The notes under the pieces are model-generated. The model saw only the letters and a list, made by a program, of their open reading frames with translations. It was not told where the DNA came from and did not search any database. A program made the translations under genes and the position numbers. A stretch of 64,000 nt of DNA from Patiria miniata (Eukaryota; Echinodermata; Asteroidea; Valvatida; Asterinidae), in contig NW_024037059.1 of NCBI RefSeq assembly GCF_015706575.1, positions 11,321,730 to 11,385,729 of the forward strand. The letters are read 5' to 3'. How positions within the stretch are numbered: position 1 is the first letter of the stretch; each line of letters opens with the position of its first letter. Of the stretch, positions 1-10,199 are shown one piece after another.

Positions 1-1232
1 CGATGAACCTCTTGATGTTGTCACGTCTTATAAATATCTTGGTGTTATTCTTTCGAACGACCTAACCTGGACCAAACATGTAAAAAGTGTTCTAGACTTG
101 CTGGCTTCATACGGCGCACTGTAAAATAAAAAAATGCTGAAGTTCTTCTCAAATTATATCGTTCTCTCTGCAGGCCCATCTTGGAATACGCCGCGCCGGT
201 TTGGCTACCTCACGAGAAGAACCACATCCAATGCCTTGAGGCAATTCAACGTCGCTTCACTAAATCTTGCTTCCATTACAATGTTGCTATTTCTCTTTCC
301 TATGAACAACGCCTGTCCAAACTTCACTTGCCTCCCCTCTACAACAGACTTGTATACCTCAGTGCTTCCTTTGTCATTAAATGTCTCTACAATCAATTTC
401 TGTTTCTTCACATTTTCTTCCACAGGTCAACACTAGGAAAACCCACACCCTGCTCTTCAAACATCAGTACAGCCGGACAAACTGTGTCAAATTTTCTTTG
501 TTCACCCTCTTTCCCTGGTTTTTTAATTCACTTTCCACCGATGTTCGAGACCTTTGCCTAGAACGTTCCCCAAACCTCAATTCTTTACGTGATCATCTGT
601 TCAGTCTAGACCCCATCTCTCATGCATTCTAGAGCTTTCCTCCCAAGATATTTTTATCCTGACTTCATGTTTTCACAAATCAAATTTCTCCGGCTCAACA
701 AACTCCCTTTCACTGCATATTATTATTAATTATTATTGTAATAATGATTTGGACATTTTATTTAATTTCATCTTATTTTATTTCATTTCATTTTATTTTA
801 CATGTATTTTTATTTTATTTTAGTTTATTCTATTTATTTCACTTTATTTTAGTTTATTTCATTTATATTCTATTTAATTTATTTATATATTTGTTTATTT
901 ATTTATTTATTTACTTATTTATTTTATTTATTTATTTACTCTTATTGTAATTTTTAATTGTATTTTTAATTGTATTTTGCATAACTGCTTAATTTTATAA
1001 ACATTTTATTTAATGAATTTTGTATTAATCACTGTTATCCAATTAGTTTGGAGAGCCCCTCGACAGAAACTTGTTTCTTTTGGGTAATCCTGGGGGAGCT
1101 TTTTGGGTGTTGTTTTCTGTTATGTTTTCTGTTATGTTTACTACTCAGTGTTATATGTACATGTAATTGTTTTGTCTATGATTCACTGTTTGTAATATCC
1201 CGGAAAATGAAATAAATCAATAAATAAATAAA
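1..1232 (+). mobile_element. LINE (CR1/Jockey-like) 3' fragment, 5' cut by window edge
   Basis: The first 120 bases translate to the region just after the reverse-transcriptase palm (YKYLGVILSNDLTW, then KHVKSV), which is the standard LINE thumb motif. A frameshift near 120-135 leads into LEYAAPVWLPHEKNHIQ at about 180-230, the usual C-terminal LINE motif (family form: LEYASPVW). Coding similarity continues in shifted frames to a stop near 632. About 600 bases of non-coding 3' region follow and end in an AATAAATAAATAAA run at about 1210-1232, which I take as the 3' terminus. The catalytic FADD-type motif lies off the window. The copy has at least two frameshifts and cannot encode an active protein. 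The clade (CR1, L2 or Jockey-like) is inferred only from the thumb motif and A-rich tail. Confidence 0.8.
745..960. repeat. TTTAT/TTTA low-complexity tract
   Basis: Almost pure T/A sequence built on TTTAT and TTTA units inside the LINE 3' non-coding region. The apparent ORF rich in Phe, Leu, Ile and Tyr here is a product of this composition and is not a gene. Confidence 0.85.
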
Positions 1233-2084
1233 AGGATTTGCTAATAATTAAACAGCTACCACTTTCTTGTCACTTCCAATGAAAACATGTAACAAGATGA
1301 ACTGATTTTTCTCTGCATGTTTCCTTTAAGACATACCGTGTACTTTTTCTTTAATGGGGTGACAGTGACAAAGCTGTTTCAAGATGACCATTTGTGGTAT
1401 AAAAAATATTTAAGGATTTCTGAAAATTTTGGAAGGTCATTTTTCACAATGAGCGGATAACAAAAAGATATGATAGGCCTATAACAATAACTTAAAAGGA
1501 ATTTACAACATTTGCCTTTGCTGCAATTGTCTCACGTTTTGGGCTTGTACCGGTACATGCTGGAAAAACCACGAAAACCAATCATGTTTTTGTAGTCTGG
1601 TTCCCTGACCCCCTTAAGAATAAAATAGAGCAATTAATAGACTTTTGAAAATTCTAAGGTATAGAGAATCAGTCAAGAAGACTTTAAGCCCTTCATATGT
1701 GTGACTGTGTAATCAATTGCAAAGAAAGTGCGGAATAACTATAAATATGAAAAAGTGCATGGGAGCAGTTTTTGAAAAAAGCCAGTTTTTTTCCAACGCT
1801 TGTCGGCCGACCAGCATTGGAAAAATACTATTTTTCTTGAAGATGTCAGCATACTGGGAGCCACGATTTTACAGAATGCTTTAGACTGTCATTCCCTAAC
1901 AATCCATTGAGATATTCCTTGGTAATTTGATCATTTTGTTGTTTATGTTGGCAAATGTTGTGTCTATTGTATATGTGCGTACATGCATGTACTGATATTC
2001 TTTGAAATAAAACCTACAAGCACAGGATGAATCACAGCAATCATGTTGGTCTATTAAATCTTTTTGTTCTGTAAACAAATTAAA
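1233..2084. other. non-coding, nothing recognised
   Basis: AT-rich sequence between the LINE tail and the CCAAT minisatellite. No convincing exon, repeat unit or RNA fold was seen on either strand. Confidence 0.5.
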
Positions 2085-2640
2085 CCACTTGGCAACTTTA
2101 ACCAATAAGAGTGGTCACTCCGACGAACAATGTAATTGGTCGAACTTAACCCTTAACATTGGTTATTCTTACCAATGTAATTGGTCAAACCTAAACAATA
2201 ATATTGGTCATTCCAAACAATGTAATTGGTCAAACTTTACCAATAATATTGGTCATTCCAACCAATGTACTTGGTCAAACTTAACCAATAATATTGGTCA
2301 TTTCAACCAATGTAGTGGGTAAAACTTAACCAATAATATGGGTCATTTCCAACCAATGTAATTGGTCAAACTTAAACAATAATATTGGTCATTTCAACCA
2401 ATGTAATTGGTAAAACTTAACCAATAATATGGGTCATTTCCAACCAATGTAATTGGTCAAACTTAATCAATAATATTGGTCATTCCAACCAATGTAATTG
2501 GTAAAACTTAACTAATAAGATTGGTCATTTCAACCAATATAATTGGTTATCTTTACCCAATGATATTGGTTGTTTTGACCAATATGTGATGGTTAGTATT
2601 CTAACCAATGTCGGTTGGTTGGAAAATTAACCAATCAAGT
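2085..2640. repeat. Minisatellite of alternating CCAAT and ATTGG boxes
   Basis: Around ten imperfect tandem units of roughly 47-50 bases. Each contains AACCAATGTAATTGGT, then an A/C-rich spacer, then AACCAATAATATTGGTCAT. Every unit therefore carries two short palindromic pairs in which CCAAT faces ATTGG across 3-5 bases. Units diverge most at the 3' end (2540-2640), where variants such as AACCAATGTCGGTTGGTT occur. A 77-residue ORF with Asn-Trp-Ser repeats is a by-product of the periodicity. CCAAT is the NF-Y recognition core in animals; whether it is bound here is unknown. Confidence 0.85.
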
Positions 2641-3399
2641 GGGGAAGAGGATATGGATGCATTTAATTTAACAAAAGAGGAAAGCATTTTTTTTGGCTTT
2701 AGAGACAGGTAGATCTATCAATGGTATCAAGGGTGTTAGCATCTTTTCTTTTTTGACGTATTTCATTACGGTATCATCTCCAGCATTGTTCCCAACTACA
2801 TGCATGCAGTCTGTTTGGGAACTGTGCGGAGGTTTGTTACATTGTGGACTACGGTAATCCAGCAAACAGGGTGAAAGCCTGGTATATTGGCAATCGTGGC
2901 AAAGAGCTTTGCGAGTGACTGAAATTTGTTCAAGTAACAAAAGAAATAACAAGACTGCCAAATACTTAAACTGAACTTAAATTCGAAAAGCTAATGAATG
3001 GAGGACAAACATGTATTGTATTAAATAGTATTTACCCAACAAATATTTGGCCCACTGGGCAACGATTGTTGGTGGAATTTTTCAGGTAAATTTCACAAAA
3101 AATAGCAAGAAGAACTCGTACCGACTGTTGCTTATTACTTGGTAAATTTGTACTCTACCTTGAACCTCTGTACGGGAAGCATGAGGCAACATTTATTGTT
3201 CTTTTTTATGGGGAACCACTGTGGGGAACCTAGCTGCATTTATCTTGGAGTCATATTTTCTGGCACAAGATATTTACCTCAACACATAAGATATGCACCT
3301 TACATTCATTCTCAGGAGGCAGCACTTTATGTTTCACATATGATTAATGCCTGGTAAGCAGCTTCTTAAAAACGTTCATAAATTTGTGAGTGACAGTAC
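2641..3399. other. non-coding, nothing recognised
   Basis: Unique-looking AT-rich sequence. Two ORFs of 70-100 codons (minus strand 2668-2961, plus strand 3139-3357) show no recognisable motif and no supporting splice context. Confidence 0.45.
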
Positions 3400-3573
3400 T
3401 ATTAGTAGTATGTCTTGGTAGGCGAAACTTACTCAATTTAACACATCTGCATAAAACTCCAATAGTATATTTATTAGGTCAACATTTACTTAATGACACT
3501 GTAGATAGTTTTGATATATTTGTTATAAAGCATACCTCTTGTCATCAAGAACCTACTTGCAGATATTTAGATG

Positions 3574-4756
3574 TAACAATGACTTGCACTTACATACCTG
3601 CCAAGGCTGTACCTGTGCTTCATCCTAAGAACACAGAACAGATACGAAACAAAGTGTTGGGTCACGTCCACATAGTAACTCTAAAGTTAAACCCAGGCGC
3701 TCGGTATTCATGCATGCGCTTTTCAGTTCTCTGCTTTTGTTTTGTGTAATAACCCTTCTTCCCACATGCCCAGCAGGTTTGACTTGTATACTTGGCATGG
3801 CGACGGGTGAAGATAAGTTGTTTAGTGATGGCGAAGCGGCCATGTCCACACCATCCAAGGGTGCACAAGCTAAGCCTACCTTCTTGCTGCTGCCTAGCCA
3901 GAACAAGTTTCCTACTTTTTCTGGGCTGGCAGAGGGCAGATTGGAAGATTGGATTGGTGACATGCAGTCGGCGGTAGAAGCGCGACCTCTTTCAGAGCAA
4001 GAGAAGGTGGAGTTTGTCTACCAACACTTGAGCAGACCAGCAAAGGATGAAGTAAGATATCGGGAGCGAGATTCACTGTATAAGATCTTTTCTATTCTCA
4101 GAGACGTTTTATGAGAACAGGAATCTACTGTACAACTCCAAAGTGCCTTCTTTGAGAGGAAACAAAAGGATGGAGAGAAGTTGAGGGATTTTTCACATGG
4201 CTTGCTAGATTTGTTTGAGAGGGCGAAGCGCAAGTCTCTGGACAACAAAGAACACCTCTTAAACGACCAGATTGCCGATGGTGTATCGGATAGTATTCTC
4301 TGTAAACTCTTGAAGAAGTGCATATGAGAAGACTCTGACATCGACTTCTTTACCCTGCGCTCTCAGGCAATAGAATGGGCGGAGGAATCTCTCTTGCATT
4401 TCGACACCCAGCCTAAGGTTGCCATACAGGCTTCCCAAGCCAAAGTAGACACTGCTGCCATCATTGAAGTCTTGAATAAACAGCAAAAGCAGATAGATGA
4501 GCTGACCAAGACGGTGCAAGAATCTCTTTTAGTAGCTAAGGCTCCCAAGACGGGCAGGTATAGGGCGAAAGGTAATATTCCTAAGTGTACTTTCTGTATG
4601 AGGGACGGTCTATCTGTTCTTAGGGAAATAGGCATGAAATCTGGAACACAAGAACCTCAAAAAATCTATCAAACAATGGCTTGCACTTTTACCTGCCAAG
4701 GCTTTACCTGTGCTTCATCGAAAGAACACAGAACAGATACAAAACAAAGTTTGAGA
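3574..4756. repeat. 85-bp direct repeat flanking the gag fragment (3574-3658 and 4673-4756)
   Basis: Both copies run from AACAATG(A/G)CTTGCACTT through CAGAACAGATAC to ACAAAGT, with only a handful of substitutions by eye, and both encode the PAKA(V/L)PVLH...NTEQI segment of the MULE-like protein. The pair brackets the gag piece about 1.1 kb apart. It is far longer than a retrotransposon target-site duplication (4-6 bp), so it looks like a segmental duplication or repair-associated insertion. Confidence 0.7.
3797..4612 (+). pseudogene. LTR-retrotransposon-like Gag fragment
   Basis: Starting at ATG 3797, one frame reads through FPTFSGLAEGRLEDWIGDMQ, EFVYQHLSRPAKDEVRYR, EKLRDFSHGLLDLFERAK and a coiled-coil-like KQQKQIDELTKTVQES, ending near CTFCMRDG at about 4587-4610. 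This is the usual Gag order: capsid-like helices with a YxxLxGxAxxE-type segment, a linker, then the beginning of a CCHC knuckle, which is truncated after CxxC. Two in-frame TGA codons (4112-4114 and 4325-4327) interrupt it. No LTR, primer-binding site, protease or polymerase is attached. Ty3/gypsy-type origin is likely but not proven. Confidence 0.65.
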
Positions 4757-5340
4757 AAGGGAAAACACATATTTCACACGAAAATCTGTACAATGTGTAC
4801 GAACTAAACGAGCACTTGGGGGTTATTTTCTTATTTTTCCCTTCTTCCTGTTTTTTTGCCTTTGTTGGGGTTTACCATCATTGTTGGAGGTGATGAACCG
4901 GCTGTGTTTGTCTGCAAACAATGTCGTTCTTTTTTATGATACGACATTCAACTTGGGGGATTTTTATCTGTCGTCTTTGATAGTAAGGCAGGGCAGTTTT
5001 GCAGGTGATCCAGTGTTCCCCATTGCATTGATGCTTCATGACAAGAAACTTCAGAGGCACCATCAGGACTTTTTCTGAGCTGTCAAGACCACGTGTCCAT
5101 GTTTGGAAAGAAAGGACCAGTGATAATCACCGATCGTGAGGAAGGTATAACAAATGCTATCAACATGGAGTGGCCATTCGCAAAAAGAGTGTCGTGCTGG
5201 AACCACATTCTGAGCGTTGGCAAGTTGTGGGTTCCAAAAACATGCAGGCCATTGAAGCAGCTCCTAACAACATGCAAAACCCCAAATGTGTGTTAACATA
5301 TTAAGGAATTTTGTCCTGACAATCCAACCAATCTTGGTTA

Positions 5341-5544
5341 CAATCATAGTTCAGTCATGGGGCCAATTTCATAGAGCTGCTTAAGCACAAAATTGGTAAG
5401 AGCACAAAAACCCCTTGCTTAATATAATCAGGATACCGGCCAAAATGCTGTGAGATATACATTGCTTGTGACACAAACAAAGACCTGTATTGATAAAAGT
5501 TGTATGTCCTGGCATTCGATGATGTTCACACACTTGAAAATGGT
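5341..5544. other. spacer between MULE-like and RecQ remnants
   Basis: Contains a stretch starting ATGGGGCCAATTTCATAGAGC that resembles a common dispersed repeat in marine invertebrates; nothing coding seen. Confidence 0.35.
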
Positions 5545-6120
5545 AGGCAGAATTAAATATGCCTAGGAAAAAATTACATAATATTTACCTGAAAGAAAAG
5601 GCATTCTCAGCTACTCAACCTGATAGGACCAAGCTGATGGTTGAACTGTTTCATGCCAGTTTGCCACCGCAGGATCGTGAACACATTCTGAATGAGTTCA
5701 GTGAGCCAGATGCAGAGATCAGACTATTCCTAGCAACTTCAGCATTCGGAATGGGGATCGACATCAAAGACATCAAGTATGTAGTTCTCTGGGGAGCACC
5801 CGCCAGTGCGTCAGAGTAGTGGCAAGAGGGGGGTGGGGCAGGAAAGGATGGCAACCCCTCACAGCACGACTACTGACTAGTATGGCATCATCCAACATGC
5901 AATCATCCCTATTAAAAACAATTAGTTTTGGAGTATCCTGCCACTTGTATCTGAAAGTTGTTACTGAGCGGTGTCTTCTACAAGAACGTAGATTCACCCG
6001 TCCACCACCACGAAAATAGCTGAACGATCACTGGAAAGTAACTGAAGAGTTCAGTTCACTGGATTTGCTGGCCTACATGGAAATTTCTACATTTGCATTT
6101 AACATTTGCCAAGTGTAATG
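5545..6120 (+). pseudogene. RecQ-family helicase C-terminal domain remnant, copy 1
   Basis: An open frame at about 5559-5816 contains MVELFHASLPPQDREHILNE followed by LATSAFGMGIDIKDIKYVV and LWGAP. These are helicase motifs IV-V of RecQ-like proteins (family forms: FHA, FATVAFGMGVDIPDI, VIHWGxP). After a TAG at 5817-5819 the sequence still encodes the WQEGGWGRKG equivalent of motif VI (QExGRAGRDG), with the two key Arg/Gly positions altered. The downstream TERCLLQERRF stretch corresponds loosely to the post-helicase zinc region. This is a relic. Such RecQ-like fragments are frequent in invertebrate genomes, some as transposon passengers; the parent element is not identifiable here. Confidence 0.7.
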
Positions 6121-6373
6121 CTTTGAGCACAAAATCTTGTTTTTTTTCTAAATGTGTTTTTAGAGAAAAAGCAAAATCTGTTCCAACTTGCCTCATGTTC
6201 ATGACACAACACTAACAGATTCATTCCCATTATGTTAATGCAAAAGGATAGATGAACTTACAGACTGACACTGTGACAGGCAGAGTATTGTTTATGTACT
6301 TGAGTCAACATTTCTTTGATTGAAGATAGTAAAACTCATGATTCGAATGTTTATATTATGTTTTTATTTTCAG

Positions 6374-7112
6374 TTTCATGTTTAAAGGAGAATGCAAAGC
6401 TTATCTTCATTTCACCAGATGCGCTTGAAGTGTGGATGGACGATAGCAACAAAGAATGGTAGTCATAGTTAAACATTCCTATAAATAATATTTTTCTTTT
6501 GTGAAATTACATAATATTTACAAGAAAAGGCATTTCCCGCTAATCAACCTGACAGGACCAAGCTTATGGTTGAACTGTTCCACGCCAGTTTGCCACCACA
6601 GGATCATGAATGCATTCTGAATGAGTTCAGTGAGCCAGATGCAGAAATCATACTACTCCTAGCAACTTCAGCATTCGGAATGGGTATTGACATCAAAGAC
6701 ATCAAGTACAGTATGTACTGGTACAGGTACTTCTCTGAGGAGGACCCTCAAGTGTGTCCGAGTTGTGGCAAGAACGGGGTAGGGCAGGGAGGGATGGTAA
6801 TCCCTTGGTAGCAAGACTACTGTTTGCTCCCCAGAGTACAGCATCACCCAACATGCAACTGAACCTAAAACAATTAGTTAAGGAGTCTCCTACATGTGAT
6901 TTTGTACCACTTGTATCCGAAAGTTGTTACTGAGCAGTGTTTTCTACAAGAACATAGATTCACAAGTCAGGTTTCAGTCCAGCGTAATGAAAATTGCTGC
7001 ACCATCATTGGAAAGTAAACTGAAGAGTTCAGTACGTTGGATTCAGTACGTTGGATTTACTATGGAAATTTCTACATTGCATCTCACATTTGGCAAGTGT
7101 TATGAGGAAATG
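6374..7112 (+). pseudogene. RecQ-family helicase remnant, copy 2, with an extra upstream exon
   Basis: A short exon-like segment (about 6374-6459) is bounded by TTTTCAG and G|GTAG and encodes NAKLIFISPDALEVW, matching the RecQ segment upstream of the DEAH box. The block at 6505-6810 then repeats the motif IV-V region of copy 1 (MVELFHASLPPQDHE, SAFGMGIDIKDIKY). About 600 bases after it also align by eye with 5817-6120, including TTGTTACTGAGC and GGAAATTTCTACATT. Hence copy 1 and copy 2 are a tandem duplication spaced about 950 bases apart. The second copy has an AGTATGTACTGG insertion after motif V that breaks the frame. Confidence 0.65.
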
Positions 7113-9795
7113 TGAGATTATTCATGAACATTATTTCAATAACCAAATACAATCGCCAGACCATGTCCGATTGTTAAAAATGGCGACTTGTCTTCCTCCT
7201 TCGCTGTCCATCACTTTAAGTCTAATCACACTGCAAACCTACATTCATGACTTAAACCTAATAATCATATTACACTCAAACGTGTCAAAAGCCTCATGAA
7301 ATGGTGAAGATTGGGGAACAGAGTGCTTGTATAGAATGCTGCACAAGTACGAAAGTGAAATGAATACGCGGGTTGGATGTGTTGCAGCATCAGTGGTACC
7401 AAGACAGTTGTACAAATGTATTAGCATTCAAGAATGTAGCTAAGTACATGGTACTAAAACATGTACTGCTTTGTTGATGCTGCATGTACATGTAAAAATA
7501 AATGTGGCGAGTTGTGTGTAGATTAATTTAATGCTGAAGAAAGTCCTACAGGTGTCAGATATCTCATTAAAAGGCAGTAGCAAGTTGTGTACCTGAATTA
7601 TCATTTGTACCTAGATGCATACTTCAATGAGGACCAAAGACAACCCTGTTACCCAGTAGATTGCTTGAAGTTACTTTTTAAGAACAATGCAGATTCTGGC
7701 ACAGCAGTTTGGGCAGTTTGCAACTGATATTCTACAGACCGGTATGGATTGTAAATCTGTGTGTGTTATAAGATGGAATTGTAAATCTGTGTGCGTATAT
7801 GAATGACACTGTAATGGACTAAGACAACCCGGGGCACTGTGCATAGTTACAAGCTGACAGTGCGAGGCCTATTTATTTTCTGAAGCAAAATTAATGTAAT
7901 TCAATGTGTTCAAATTTGGTGCGCGGTGTAAACACTGCACTATTTTAGTCAGACCACATCTTGGTCTTGGGAGAACAAAAGCTGTTGAGACTTCCAAACT
8001 AAATGCCGGGCTATTTATCATAATTTGTGAACTGATTTGGACAATTGTGAGTATATGTGTGAATGATTTGTTATGGAAATGTGATTATTAAAACATCAGA
8101 GAGTGCCAAGACGATATATTTCAATTTCTGTATTCTTCTTTTATTTCATCTTTGCTTCCCCAAATTTGCTGTTACACCCATCACTGGCCCGTTCTTTTGA
8201 TTTATTAAATTCTGTCCCATGAACTGAAGCCATCGCACTTATTTTATGTCAAAGCTTTGTTACAATACCAAGGAGCTAAGATGCCCATACTGCTTGAACA
8301 TGAGGGAAATCTGTGTAAATCTGCAAATGCCGAAAGATTTGACTCTTCATGTATACATGCCAAAAAATAGCAGCCTCAGCTTTCTTCCCAAGAATGCTCT
8401 ACATAGTCCGTGGGGCATTCTAGAATGCATGCAGGTGTCTTCATAACTTCGCTGTGCATGAATTGTATTCCGTCATGCATCGGGCCAATGGGATCACAAA
8501 AATGGGTTCAACCATGGAAAAAAGTACCATACTACTGGTACATGTAGCTGCAGTATGTGCAGTGATAAGAAATTAAAATTAATTGTGTTGGAGATATCAA
8601 GGTCAATAGTGATTAAACAAAATATTGTGTTGTGTGATATTTCCACTGACATGTCTTGTTGCATTTGCATTTGCATAACTAAAACTTAATCTCATTTTTT
8701 TTAAGCCAGTCATGTTCACCTACTGGCACATGTACGGTACATGTACCGGTACATGCGTATTGAAGTGCAAGATTAATGCAGACGATGAAGTTGTGTTTAT
8801 AAGGGTGTAAGTATAGTGCCTCAAAAAGCAAAAAAGCCCATTCTTTGTGTGTGTAATTAAAGCTTAGAATTCTCTTAACACAATTATTCATCAACCCACT
8901 TTTATTTCCAATTTTCATGATTGCTTTACTCATCAGTAATTTACCACAAACAATTTATTAGTTTTATACAATCTGATTCTCATTATAGTTAAACAACGTA
9001 ATTAATCATGGCAATGGAACCAGTCGATGGGCGTTATTCATGAGTTGGCCATTTTTGTCGAGTTTCCTAAACTTATCATTAAGTGTTAACTGTTCAATGG
9101 GATAGAGCCAGACTATTTATGTAGGCACAATGCTGCCTTTTTTCCCTGGCTTTAAACATGAGGGAATTTTTAATTACAAATTTTAAAATAATTCATTGAA
9201 GCAGACTGGAACTAATTAGGAATTAACTTGCCTTCATTTCTCTTATCAAGTTCCAAAAATTAAGATTTTACCTCCATTTCAATTCAATATGGCCAACTCA
9301 TGAATAAAGCCCATCTCAGGCACTATCTGAGATTAATTCTTTGTATAAACTTAGAATTGGCCTCAAGCCTTTAATCTCTGCCCTCTAGTTTGTCACCCCC
9401 CACTTCCAATCACTCCTATGTGTTTTCTCCTTTATTTTTAACCCTGCATGTTTAGGTACAATGTACATGCCCCCACATGCTTGATTCTTGTTCTTCTGTC
9501 ATTTACCTCTGAAAAAGACCTTGCTAAGGTCTAATTTGCTAAAAAAAAATTATATTTTGTGTATTCCTGGTTAACCCAATCAGTGGGCAGTTTGCAGCAG
9601 TTTTATTCTTTTCAAGCACAGGGGATATTTTTGAAATGCAAAGTCATCATTCCAATTCTAAGTTCGGAAAAAAAAAGTAAGGTAGAGTTACCCAAGCTTA
9701 TTTACCCAAGCTCACTTTAAAATTAGTGCACTGGAGAATAGCACTACAAGTAATGGAATTCGCATATCAACCCCTTCAAATATGTGTTTGGTGTT
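7113..9795. other. non-coding, nothing recognised
   Basis: AT-rich, unique-looking DNA. ORFs of 60-84 codons have no motif or splice support. A cluster of overlapping palindromes, ACATGTACGGTACATGTACCGGTACATG, lies at about 8729-8757. The phrase ATGAGTTGGCCAT (9039-9051) and the near-complement ATGGCCAACTCATGAAT (9289-9305) form the ends of a possible foldback of about 265 bases. Confidence 0.4.
9039..9305. repeat. possible foldback element with short inverted ends
   Basis: The left end, GGGCGTTATTCATGAGTTGGCCAT (9028-9051), is the near reverse complement of ATGGCCAACTCATGAATAAAGCCC (9289-9312). About 240 bases of AT-rich DNA lie between. This is the layout of a non-autonomous MITE, but no target duplication is evident. 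Confidence 0.5.
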
Positions 9796-9810
9796 GGGGG
9801 GGGGGGGGGG
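9796..9810. repeat. poly-G run (15 G)
   Basis: A run of 15 G followed by CGGGAGGGG. Similar runs occur at 13528-13541 (14 G), 39371-39380 (10 G) and 52771-52786 (16 G). Confidence 0.95.
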
Positions 9811-10199
9811 CGGGAGGGGTGTCACAATATGAATGTACACTGTCTCCGTCAGCTAAGAGTTATCTCCCAACCAACACCCTGATGTGAGGTCATTCCAGGG
9901 AGCCAGTGCAGACCTTCATATGTCGTAACAACCATAAACCTGATCTCCTCGTCCCCTACCCCTGAGTATTCTCCTCTGTCTTTTCCTCACCATCTCTTTA
10001 ACTAATCACCCATAAGCTTGGACCCCAACCCATTTAAAAAGGTCAAAGTATGGATCTGACCTCTTAAAGTATATTATCTTCAGAGTGCCTACATACATGT
10101 ACCTTTGTTAGCCATTAAAGAAACCATATTTTCCTGAAGTAAATTTCTAAAGTAACTGCTGCAACCAGATGAACTGTCAGACTTTACAGTGTCTGCAGG

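Larger units (their letters stand above)
3400..5340 (+). pseudogene. MULE-like transposase remnant, interrupted by a gag fragment
   Basis: Two separated blocks belong together. The first (about 3440-3660) reads LLGQHLLNDTVDSFDIFV then CTYIPAKAVPVLHPKNTEQI. The second starts with a near copy of the end of block one (4673-4756) and continues through SHENLYNVYELNEHLG to VVLFYDTTFNLGDFYLSSLI at about 4920-4985 and VIITDREEGITNAI plus SCWNHI at 5105-5205. The DTTFNLGDFY, TDREEG and CWNH motifs are those of a widespread invertebrate transposase family that I associate with the MULE (Mutator-like) DDE group, so the Asp in YDTTF and in TDRE are candidate catalytic residues. The reading frame changes at about 4870-4890 and 5078-5100, and a stop follows at 5296. 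The gene is dead. Block one and block two are separated by about 1 kb holding a retroelement gag piece. Confidence 0.65.

Noticed and set aside
744..950. hydrophobic 68-codon ORF that looks like a membrane protein
   Set aside because: Low-complexity TTTAT sequence gives Phe/Leu/Ile/Tyr in any frame.
2089..2322. 77-codon ORF with repeated CNWSN
   Set aside because: By-product of the CCAAT/ATTGG minisatellite; stops in later units.
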